The translations under genes and the position numbers were made by a program. Source: Bacteroidales bacterium (GTDB lineage: Bacteria > Bacteroidota > Bacteroidia > Bacteroidales > FEN-979). Taken from it: DNA of 10,988 nt. Shown in pieces: positions 1-5,893 of this stretch. Numbering within the stretch: position 1 is the stretch's first letter; every line of letters begins with the position of its first letter. The stretch lies in contig JAFGNY010000033.1 in assembly GCA_016926765.1 (NCBI GenBank), forward strand, positions 1 through 10,988, written 5' to 3'. The notes under the pieces are model-generated. The model saw only the letters and a list, made by a program, of their open reading frames with translations, was not told where the DNA came from and ran no database searches.

Positions 1-19
1 AATAAATATATATATGTTT

Positions 20-1654
20 TCAGCAAAAAAGTGATGTAAATTCGAATTTTCTTCCGTCAAATAATCCTTTGTCACTCAATTTCAGCACTGGAATCACCAG
101 TAAAGCCATGAATGAAAGTGTCATGAAGGGTGCCCGTAACGTACTTCCCATTTGTTTAGCCCATTGGTCTATCTGTTCATAAAGTTGTGCGATACTATAG
201 CCATCCTGATCGGACATGATCCCCGCAAAAGGCAAAGGAATGGCAATTTCATGATCCCCTTCAACAATGGAGATCCCTCCTTTGGAAGAGATAATCAGAT
301 TGATTGCCCGGGCGATGGAATCGTCATCAGCCCCAACGGCCAAAATATTATGACTGTCATGAGCCACGCAAGAGGCAATGGCTCCTCGTTTCAAACCAAA
401 TCCATTGACAAATGCCATAGAGGGTGGAGCAGACCGGTACCTGTCCCGAACAACCAGTTTCAGGATGTCTCTCTCCGGATCCGGGACCACTAATCCTCTG
501 GAAATAGCAGGAGTTAAGATCAACTCTTCAGTGATCAACTGGCCATCAAGTGCTTTAATTACCCGGATGGCTCCTCCTGATGCTGGCACCTGAAGCTCAT
601 CTGTTTTCAGAGGACTGGAATGGAATTTTGTGGCCGGTACCTCTTTGACAGATTCAATCAGGGTTTTTCCATTTTCAGCCACTTGAATTCCATCTATATA
701 CGTTGCGACAATCCGGAACTTTTCAAGGTTATCCACAACGATCAGGTCGGCAGGATCTCCAGGCTGCAGCAATCCAACCGGCAGATGGTACTGTTTGACA
801 GGATGGTATGTACAACTTCGGATCACATTCATTACATCTGATCCTTTCTGTAATGCTCTGACGATAAGCTCATTGATATGGCCAATTGCCAGATCATTGG
901 GATGCTTATCATCGGAGCAGAGCATGACCATTTCAGGATATTCATCAATCAGGCTACATAGTGCTTCGAAGTTTTTCGCTGCACTTCCTTCCCTGATCAG
1001 GATCTTCATTCCGTAGCTGATCTTATCAAGAGCTTCCTGTTTCGTATAACATTCATGATCGGTGCTGATTCCGGCTTCGATGTATTTTTTAGCCTCCTCC
1101 CCCCTTAAGCCAGGAGCATGACCGTCAACAGGTTTACCTGCCCGTTTTGCCGCTTCCAGTTTGGCCATTACTACAGGATCTCCGGAAAGGACTCCCGGGA
1201 AATTCATCATTTCCGACAGATAGCGAATCTCATCCAACGCAAGTAATTCAGTCACCTCGTCAACGCCAAGAGCAGCGCCGGCAGTTTCAAAGGTGGTTGC
1301 CGGAACACAGGAAGAGGCCCCAAAGTTGAATTTGAAAGGTACTTTTTTGCCATTTTCGATCATGAACATAACGCCTTTGATTCCAAGAACATTGGCAATT
1401 TCATGTGGATCGGAGACGGTAGCAACCGTTCCATGTACCACTGCAAGCCGGGCAAATTCTGAAGGAATCAGCATGGAACTTTCGATATGAATGTGCGCAT
1501 CGATCAGTCCGGGCATGATATACTGATCCTGTCGGGAACCTCCTTCCGTAACCAATGCAATCACCCCGTCGACAACTGTAACTTTCCCCTGGAAAATCCG
1601 TCTGCCGACAACATCAACGATTTTCCCTTCAATCTCAAAATTTCGCTGTTTCAT
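20..1654 (-). CDS. ade: Adenine deaminase (EC 3.5.4.2)
   Basis: Cytosolic metal-dependent amidohydrolase that deaminates adenine to hypoxanthine and ammonia in purine salvage. The 544-residue product has the usual full length of the family. Seen in the sequence: the amidohydrolase strand MPGLIDAHIHIESS (residues 47-60) with the metal-binding pair His54/His56, an HAPG motif (His179), a DHE motif (199-201), and SDDKHPND (from 247) with the paired aspartates typical of adenine deaminases. The C-terminal domain ends with a DKGLFDGRKFEF-type tail typical of bacterial Ade. The ATG at 1652-1654 overlaps the rlmN stop as ATGA and has a GGGAGG site 8 nt upstream, which fixes the start and suggests translational coupling to rlmN. 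Only 19 bases follow the TGA stop in the window, so no terminator can be judged. The family call is firm; substrate specificity is inferred from homology. Confidence 0.96.
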   Translation of the reverse strand: MKQRNFEIEGKIVDVVGRRIFQGKVTVVDGVIALVTEGGSRQDQYIMPGLIDAHIHIESSMLIPSEFARLAVVHGTVATVSDPHEIANVLGIKGVMFMIENGKKVPFKFNFGASSCVPATTFETAGAALGVDEVTELLALDEIRYLSEMMNFPGVLSGDPVVMAKLEAAKRAGKPVDGHAPGLRGEEAKKYIEAGISTDHECYTKQEALDKISYGMKILIREGSAAKNFEALCSLIDEYPEMVMLCSDDKHPNDLAIGHINELIVRALQKGSDVMNVIRSCTYHPVKQYHLPVGLLQPGDPADLIVVDNLEKFRIVATYIDGIQVAENGKTLIESVKEVPATKFHSSPLKTDELQVPASGGAIRVIKALDGQLITEELILTPAISRGLVVPDPERDILKLVVRDRYRSAPPSMAFVNGFGLKRGAIASCVAHDSHNILAVGADDDSIARAINLIISSKGGISIVEGDHEIAIPLPFAGIMSDQDGYSIAQLYEQIDQWAKQMGSTLRAPFMTLSFMALLVIPVLKLSDKGLFDGRKFEFTSLFC

Positions 1655-2700
1655 AATTTGTTCCTCCCTGCCAGTTGGCCACAGGCTGCATCAATATCCT
1701 TGCCCCGGCTCTGACGAATATTGACCACCATATTCCTGGATTCCAGGAAATCGCGAAACTCTTTCATCCGCCTCATCTCCGTACGCTGAAAACCGATTCT
1801 TTCAACGGGATTGAACTCGATCAGGTTGATCTTTACCGGAAAGCTTTTGCAAAATTCCGCCAGCGCTCTGGCATCAGAAAGAGTATCGTTAAATTCTTTC
1901 AGTAAAAGGTATTCGATGGTAATCCGTTTCCCCGTTTTCTGGTTGTAATAGACTAATGCGGTAGTCAGTTCGGCAAGAGGATGTTGCCGGTTAAACGGGA
2001 TGATCTGATTCCTGAGAGCATCGGTTGCAGCATGCAGTGAGATCGCCAGGTGTGGTTTGAACTGATCATCTGCAAGTTGCCGGATGACTTTTGGAACTCC
2101 CACAGTGGAGAGGGTTATCCGCTGAGGGGAGATTCCCATCCCTACTTCCCCTGTGATGAATCCGATCGCCCGTTTCACCTGAGGATAGTTGAAAAGGGGT
2201 TCCCCCATACCCATTAGTACAATGTTGGAAAGTGGTATTCCATGAACCTCGCGGGAAATCTCATCGAGGTATCTGACCTGGTCAACCATTTCAGCTGCCA
2301 TGAGGTTTCTGTAGAACCCGAGGGTAGCCGTTGCGCAAAATGTACAACCGAGGGCACACCCTGCCTGTGTGGAAATGCATGCGGTAGTTCTCTCCTCAGC
2401 TGGTATCAGAACTCCTTCAATTACTATATCATCAACTAACCGGAACCCCATTTTTATCGTATCATCACTACTCTTTTGGCGTCCGGTTTCACGGATTCCC
2501 TCCAATGAGAAAGTTTCTGTAAGCTTGTTTCTGAGAGGTAACGGGAGATTGCTCATCTCTTGAAAAGAGGGACATCCTTTTTTCCAGAGCCATTCGTAAA
2601 CCTGTTTAGCACGAAAGGGTTTCTCACGGATTGAAGAGAAAAAGGCTTCAATCTCCTCCCGCGAAAGTGAACGGATATCTGGTTTCCGGTTACCACTCAT
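1651..2700 (-). CDS. rlmN: Dual-specificity 23S rRNA A2503 / tRNA A37 C2-methyltransferase
   Basis: Radical-SAM enzyme that methylates C2 of adenosine 2503 in 23S rRNA and, in studied members, adenosine 37 of some tRNAs, tuning peptidyl-transferase fidelity. The 349 residues match the family length. Seen in the sequence: the 4Fe-4S motif CALGCTFC (Cys115, Cys119, Cys122), preceded by ACISTQAGC with Cys108 and followed by the C-terminal DIDAACGQLAG with Cys340. Cys108 and Cys340 align with the two catalytic cysteines of E. coli RlmN (118 and 355). GMGEPLFNY, the conserved radical-SAM GGE-like motif, is also present. Having the C-terminal cysteine, with no resistance context, I read it as housekeeping RlmN rather than Cfr. 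The start ATG (2698-2700) lies 11 bp inside the end of the upstream DUF4468-like gene and has a very strong Shine-Dalgarno site. The stop overlaps ade by 4 bp. Confidence 0.97.
   Translation of the reverse strand: MSGNRKPDIRSLSREEIEAFFSSIREKPFRAKQVYEWLWKKGCPSFQEMSNLPLPLRNKLTETFSLEGIRETGRQKSSDDTIKMGFRLVDDIVIEGVLIPAEERTTACISTQAGCALGCTFCATATLGFYRNLMAAEMVDQVRYLDEISREVHGIPLSNIVLMGMGEPLFNYPQVKRAIGFITGEVGMGISPQRITLSTVGVPKVIRQLADDQFKPHLAISLHAATDALRNQIIPFNRQHPLAELTTALVYYNQKTGKRITIEYLLLKEFNDTLSDARALAEFCKSFPVKINLIEFNPVERIGFQRTEMRRMKEFRDFLESRNMVVNIRQSRGKDIDAACGQLAGRNKL
1663..1668 (-). promoter_or_regulatory. Shine-Dalgarno site of ade
   Basis: The minus strand reads GGGAGG, 8 nt before the ade ATG and inside the last codons of rlmN. 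Genes in this phylum usually lack Shine-Dalgarno sites, so this one helps fix the start and supports reinitiation at the ATGA overlap. Confidence 0.65.
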
Positions 2701-3244
2701 CCGTTTTCACCTCCACCGGTTTCATTTTTTCAATCAATGTTGAGGTTAAGCGTTGCATAGTAGTATCCACCTGATAGAGGTAATTGTTCCACTGGGGATT
2801 ATATGCCGGATCTTGCGTATTCAACCATTTTTCAATCGGGTACCTGGAAGCACCTTTCAAGTTGAAATCCGTGAGTGTATACCGGTACCTGTTCTCCTTG
2901 AATTCGAGGCGGATGGTATAAACGATCAGCCCTGCGTTCATCCTGTTCCCTTGCTGGTCAAAATAATAGATTGGCATCCTGCCGGCACCCTCGATCTTTC
3001 CGTTAACACGGTCCTGAATGGAAAAGATTGAAGTAGGATTGAGATAATAGTAGTTAAACCACTCCATCGCTTTATTATACAGGTAGCCGGGATCTCCGTT
3101 TTCCTCAACCACAGCACGATAGAGTATCTTCTGTGAATCCGGGTCAACAGGCAAATTCGGCGCATTAATCACCTCCTGAGCGAAGAGATGGTTGAATGAT
3201 ACGACGCACAGGATCGTGACTATGATAGAAAATCCTCGTTTCAT
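2690..3244 (-). CDS. Secreted DUF4468-like protein
   Basis: A 184-residue exported protein of unknown function. From the ATG at 3242-3244 it starts MKRGFSIIVTILCVVSFNHL followed by FAQ, a clean signal peptide with likely cleavage after Ala-Gln near residue 23. An in-frame ATG at 3307 would put 21 residues before the signal peptide, so I reject it. The mature part resembles the DUF4468 (TBP-like fold) family of Bacteroidota: a central KIEGAG...YFDQQGN segment, then NAGLIVYTIRLEFKENRYRY and TLTDF, then a mostly helical C-terminus ending VEVKTDEW. No lipobox cysteine and no catalytic motif are visible. It probably acts in the periplasm. Its end overlaps rlmN by 11 bp, so it should be first gene of a DUF4468-rlmN-ade unit. 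The groEL terminator lies between it and groEL. The gene is firm; the family name is by recollection of the pattern, with no search. Confidence 0.75.
   Translation of the reverse strand: MKRGFSIIVTILCVVSFNHLFAQEVINAPNLPVDPDSQKILYRAVVEENGDPGYLYNKAMEWFNYYYLNPTSIFSIQDRVNGKIEGAGRMPIYYFDQQGNRMNAGLIVYTIRLEFKENRYRYTLTDFNLKGASRYPIEKWLNTQDPAYNPQWNNYLYQVDTTMQRLTSTLIEKMKPVEVKTDEW
2707..2714 (-). promoter_or_regulatory. Strong Shine-Dalgarno site of rlmN
   Basis: The minus strand reads GGAGGTGA, the complement of the conserved 16S rRNA tail UCACCUCC, 6 nt before the rlmN ATG. It sits in the coding end of the upstream DUF4468-like gene (codons for Val-Glu-Val-Lys). It fixes the rlmN start despite the 11-bp overlap and is notable in a phylum that rarely uses such sites. 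Confidence 0.7.
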
Positions 3245-3265
3245 ATTGATGTATTTTACTGAAAA

Positions 3266-3275
3266 CAATATTATA
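3266..3275 (-). promoter_or_regulatory. Possible -10/-7 element for the DUF4468-rlmN-ade unit
   Basis: Between the groEL terminator and the ATG at 3244 the minus strand reads TATAATATTG. It contains a perfect TATAAT and also TAATATTG, one base from the Bacteroidota -7 consensus TAnnTTTG. No convincing upstream box sits at the right spacing: an ATTG lies 16 nt upstream of TAATATTG, which is short. A promoter is needed here because the terminator should isolate these genes from groESL. A/T-rich sequence gives such matches by chance. Confidence 0.25.
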
Positions 3276-3327
3276 AAATCTTCGCGAGACAATCCCGCAT
3301 GACCCATGAAAAGTTTTCCACCAGTTT

Positions 3328-3360
3328 AAAAAAAAAGGCTGCAGGAATTTCCTTCAGCCT
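3328..3360 (-). terminator. Intrinsic terminator of groES-groEL
   Basis: On the minus strand, 20 nt after the groEL stop, the arms AGGCTG and CAGCCT form a 6-bp stem. It is extended by an inner AGGA/TCCT stem across one A-G mismatch (3336-3360) and followed by nine T residues (3336-3328). This is a classical Rho-independent terminator and ends the chaperonin transcript before the DUF4468-like gene. Confidence 0.88.
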
Positions 3361-3380
3361 CTTTCAGTGATCAAAAAAGT

Positions 3381-5018
3381 CTAGTACATGTCACCCATTC
3401 CGCCCATGCCTGGGTTCATTGGAGGCATCGCCGGTTTTTCTTCTTTTATGGAAACAAGCACACATTCAGTAGTCAGCAACATGCTGGCGATGGAAGCTGC
3501 ATTTTCCAGGGCGACCCGAGCCACTTTGGTAGGATCGATCACACCGGATTTAAAGAGGTTCTCATACGCTTCGGTTGTTGCGTTGAAACCGAAATCGTCC
3601 TTGCCATCTTTTACCTTCTGAACAATGACTGAGCCTTCCAGCCCGGCATTGGCAACAATCTGACGGAGAGGTTCTTCCAGCGCTCTCTTGATAATCTGCG
3701 CACCGGTTGTTTCGTCTGGATTGTCTCCCTTCAGCTTATCAATTGCCTTGATGGCACGGATATAGGCAACACCGCCACCGGGGATGATTCCTTCTTCGAT
3801 GGCTGCACGTGTCGCATGAAGCGCATCATCAAAACGGTCTTTCTTCTCCTTCATTTCTACTTCTGACGCAGCGCCAACATAAATTACAGCCACTCCGCCG
3901 GCCAGTTTTGCCAACCGTTCCTGTAATTTTTCGCGGTCATAGTCAGAGGTTGTTTTTTCGATCTGAGCTTTGATCTGGTTGATCCGGCCCTGGATATCTT
4001 CCTTCTTACCATGACCATTGATGATCGTTGTATTTTCTTTATCGATTGTCATTTTTTCAGCTTCGCCAAGGTACTGGAGAGTAGCATCTTCCAGCTTATA
4101 CCCTTTTTCTTCGCTGATGACGGTTCCGCCGGTCAGGATTGCAATATCCTCCAGCATCTCTTTCCTTCTGTCGCCAAAACCAGGAGCTTTAACAGCAGCA
4201 ACTTTCAATGTTCCCCTGATTTTATTGACAACCAACGTAGCCAGTGCTTCACCTTCCATATCTTCGGAGATGATCACCAGCGGACGTCCGGTCTGAACAG
4301 CCTTCTCCAGAATGGGGAGCAGGTCCTTCATCACAGAGATCTTCTTATCATAAATCAGGATGTAGGGATTCTCAAATACCACCTCCATTTTTTCTGTGTC
4401 TGTCACGAAATAGGGTGAGATGTACCCACGGTCAAATTGCATTCCTTCCACAACTTTCACGGTGGTTTCAATGCCTTTTGCCTCTTCGATGGTGATCACA
4501 CCCTCTTTTTTCACCTTACTCATCGCTTCGGCGATCATTTTTCCGATAAAGCTGTCGTTGTTGGCAGAAACAGAGGCTACCTGCTCAATCTTTTCCATAC
4601 TGTCGCCCACCTCTTTCGTTTGGGCTTTCAGTGAATTGATCACCTCGATTACCGCTTTGTCGATTCCTCTCTTGAGGTCCATCGGATTTGCTCCAGCGGT
4701 TACGTTTTTAAGACCGGTAGTAAAGATGGACTGGGCCAGTACGGTGGCTGTTGTGGTTCCGTCGCCAGCAATATCACTGGTTTTTGAAGCAACTTCCTTG
4801 ACCATCTGAGCGCCCATATTCTCAACGGCATCTTTCAGTTCAATCTCTTTAGCTACTGTAACGCCATCCTTTGTTACAACAGGAGCGCCGTAGGATTTTT
4901 CAATGATGACATTGCGCCCTTTTGGACCAAGTGTCACCTTTACTGCATTGGAGAGTGCATCAACTCCTTTTTTCAGGCCGTCTCTCGCTTTTACGTCAAA
5001 CAAAATATCTTTTGCCAT
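3381..5018 (-). CDS. groEL: Chaperonin GroEL (Hsp60)
   Basis: Large subunit of the ATP-driven GroEL/GroES folding cage in the cytosol. The 545-residue product has the standard length. Seen in the sequence: N-terminal MAKDILFDVKARDGLKKGVD, LGPKGRNVIIE (30-40) and the nucleotide-binding GDGTTTATV (85-93, with Asp86 matching E. coli Asp87). The family signature AAIEEGIIPGGG is present, preceded by ALHATR, and the C-terminus is a Met/Gly-rich tail (MNPGMGGMGDMY). No residue needed for ATP use or the fold looks altered. The ATG at 5016-5018 follows groES by 53 nt with an A/T-rich leader and no Shine-Dalgarno site. A strong terminator follows 20 nt after the TAG stop. The only groEL in the window, with groES beside it, so it is likely the housekeeping copy. 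Confidence 0.99.
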   Translation of the reverse strand: MAKDILFDVKARDGLKKGVDALSNAVKVTLGPKGRNVIIEKSYGAPVVTKDGVTVAKEIELKDAVENMGAQMVKEVASKTSDIAGDGTTTATVLAQSIFTTGLKNVTAGANPMDLKRGIDKAVIEVINSLKAQTKEVGDSMEKIEQVASVSANNDSFIGKMIAEAMSKVKKEGVITIEEAKGIETTVKVVEGMQFDRGYISPYFVTDTEKMEVVFENPYILIYDKKISVMKDLLPILEKAVQTGRPLVIISEDMEGEALATLVVNKIRGTLKVAAVKAPGFGDRRKEMLEDIAILTGGTVISEEKGYKLEDATLQYLGEAEKMTIDKENTTIINGHGKKEDIQGRINQIKAQIEKTTSDYDREKLQERLAKLAGGVAVIYVGAASEVEMKEKKDRFDDALHATRAAIEEGIIPGGGVAYIRAIKAIDKLKGDNPDETTGAQIIKRALEEPLRQIVANAGLEGSVIVQKVKDGKDDFGFNATTEAYENLFKSGVIDPTKVARVALENAASIASMLLTTECVLVSIKEEKPAMPPMNPGMGGMGDMY

Positions 5019-5071
5019 TGTTATTCAATTATTGGTTATTAACTAATTTATTTCTCACTTATTCACGATGA

Positions 5072-5350
5072 TTAGATGACAGCAACAACGTCAGATTCTC
5101 TCATGATCATATAATCCACTCCATCAATGGTGATCTCGGTTCCGGCATATTTCCCGTAGAGAACCGTATCTCCTACCTTCACAGTCATCGGTTCATCCTT
5201 CTTTCCAGGACCAACCGCCACAATGGTTCCTTTTTGGGGTTTTTCTTTTGCAGTATCAGGGATGATAATCCCTCCAGCCGTTTTTTCTTCAGCCGGTGCA
5301 GGCTCAACTAATACCCGGTCGGCCAGGGGTTTGATTTTCACTTTTGCCAT
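5072..5350 (-). CDS. groES: Co-chaperonin GroES (Hsp10)
   Basis: Seven-fold lid of the GroEL chamber, in the cytosol. The 92-residue product is typical in length. Seen in the sequence: KIKPLADRVLVEPAPAEEKT, then the mobile loop TAGGIIIPDTAKEKPQKG that contacts GroEL, then GTIVAVGPGKKDE, and the C-terminal strand YMIMRESDVVAVI. It starts at the ATG 5348-5350 in an A/T-rich leader without a Shine-Dalgarno site, and is first gene of groES-groEL. The 163-bp gap upstream holds the secG terminator, octamer repeats, a -24-like box and a 14-bp palindrome. No CIRCE element is present, so HrcA-type control looks unlikely. Confidence 0.98.
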   Translation of the reverse strand: MAKVKIKPLADRVLVEPAPAEEKTAGGIIIPDTAKEKPQKGTIVAVGPGKKDEPMTVKVGDTVLYGKYAGTEITIDGVDYMIMRESDVVAVI

Positions 5351-5375
5351 ATCTCAATTAATTAAAGTTAAACAT

Positions 5376-5389
5376 TAAGAAATTTCTTA
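5376..5389 (-). repeat. 14-bp perfect palindrome in the groES leader
   Basis: TAAGAAATTTCTTA is a perfect inverted repeat without spacer, centred about 32 bp upstream of the groES ATG. It could be an operator or a weak leader hairpin. A TAACTTTA sequence just downstream on the minus strand (5363-5370) is one base from the Bacteroidota -7 consensus but would give an almost leaderless transcript. Function is unknown. Confidence 0.4.
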
Positions 5390-5410
5390 CGTTCTTTTGA
5401 AACGCACTTG

Positions 5411-5425
5411 TCACATTTCGTGCCA
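5411..5425 (-). promoter_or_regulatory. Partial sigma-54-type -24/-12 promoter before groES
   Basis: The minus strand reads TGGCACG (5425-5419), a perfect -24 box, then four bases, then GTGA where TTGC is expected. The -24 half matches 7 of 7 bases, but the -12 half only 2 of 4, and the normally invariant GC is GA. If used, the start point would fall near 5399, leaving a leader of about 50 nt. The match is suggestive only, strengthened slightly by the sigma-54 activator gene in the same cluster. Confidence 0.3.
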
Positions 5426-5446
5426 CGGCAGATAATCTTCTAAAAC

Positions 5447-5475
5447 AAAAAAAAATGTCAGAATATTCTGACATT
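5447..5475 (-). terminator. Intrinsic terminator of the secG operon
   Basis: A 22-bp perfect palindrome (5454-5475, arms AATGTCAGAAT) is followed on the minus strand by nine T residues (5455-5447). It starts 38 nt after the secG stop. The stem is A/T-rich but long, which with the T tract makes a good intrinsic terminator. The palindrome also overlaps the CTGACATT octamers and could double as a protein-binding site. Confidence 0.8.
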
Positions 5476-5483
5476 CTGACATT
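5454..5483. repeat. Three copies of octamer CTGACATT
   Basis: CTGACATT occurs twice in direct tandem on the plus strand (5468-5475, 5476-5483) and once inverted (5454-5461). The inverted copy and the first direct copy make the palindrome of the secG terminator; the third copy is not needed for that hairpin. This layout of spare half-sites is what operators or activator sites look like. The block lies about 45 bp upstream of the -24-like box of groES. Confidence 0.55.
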
Positions 5484-5513
5484 CTTTTGAAGTTTTGATG
5501 TGGTTTGCAACTC

Positions 5514-5846
5514 TTATTCATTCCTTTCGGGCGGAACCTGAAAGTCATTGATGGGAGCAGCATTTTCATCAATCTGTTTTTGAATTTCGCTCTCCTGGGT
5601 TGTAGCTACTCCCTGGTTTTTAGGGATCACAAAAATGGAGAAAAGACTGAGGACAAGCAGGACAACTGCCAGTGTCCATGTAGATTTTTCAAGGAAGTCG
5701 GCTGTTTTCCGAACCCCCATATATTGGTTGGATGAAGCGAAGTTGGAAGCCAATCCGCCTCCTTTTGAATTCTGAACCAATACCACAAGAACCATCAAAA
5801 CGCAAGTGATCAGGATCAGTACCGAGATTAAAATATAAAAACCCAT
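5514..5846 (-). CDS. secG: Preprotein translocase subunit SecG
   Basis: Small inner-membrane subunit of the SecYEG channel that helps SecA-driven export. The 110 residues form two membrane segments (about residues 3-24 and 56-74), joined by a cytoplasmic loop with the family motif VQNSKGGGLASNF (from 23), which includes the Gly-rich turn typical of SecG, and a TADFLEK stretch before the second segment. A charged C-terminal tail ends the protein. The start ATG is 5844-5846, 47 nt after the TPR-protein gene, with no Shine-Dalgarno site (A-rich leader). It is last gene of the activator-lptE-TPR-secG run, followed by a strong terminator. Confidence 0.95.
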   Translation of the reverse strand: MGFYILISVLILITCVLMVLVVLVQNSKGGGLASNFASSNQYMGVRKTADFLEKSTWTLAVVLLVLSLFSIFVIPKNQGVATTQESEIQKQIDENAAPINDFQVPPERNE

Positions 5847-5852
5847 CTTTTT

Positions 5853-5884
5853 GAAATTACGAATTACGATGTGTGATTTACGAA
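5853..5884 (-). repeat. Three imperfect TCGTAA-type repeats upstream of secG
   Basis: In the short gap before secG the minus strand carries TTCGTAAAT, ATCGTAATT and TTCGTAATT. Short degenerate repeats of this kind look like simple A/T-rich intergenic sequence. No function is assigned. Confidence 0.35.
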
Positions 5885-5893
5885 TAAATCAGC

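Noticed and set aside
3245..3307. Upstream in-frame ATG of the DUF4468-like gene
   Set aside because: It would place 21 residues before an otherwise ideal signal peptide; the internal ATG at 3244 is the better start.
4011..4809. Two plus-strand open frames of about 130 codons antisense to groEL
   Set aside because: They follow from the codon bias of the highly conserved groEL gene and carry no recognisable domain.
5407..5430. CIRCE-like inverted repeat GCAC...GTGC upstream of groES
   Set aside because: The spacing is 12 rather than 13 bases between these tetramers, and the flanking TTA/TAA and TC/GA bases of CIRCE are missing.
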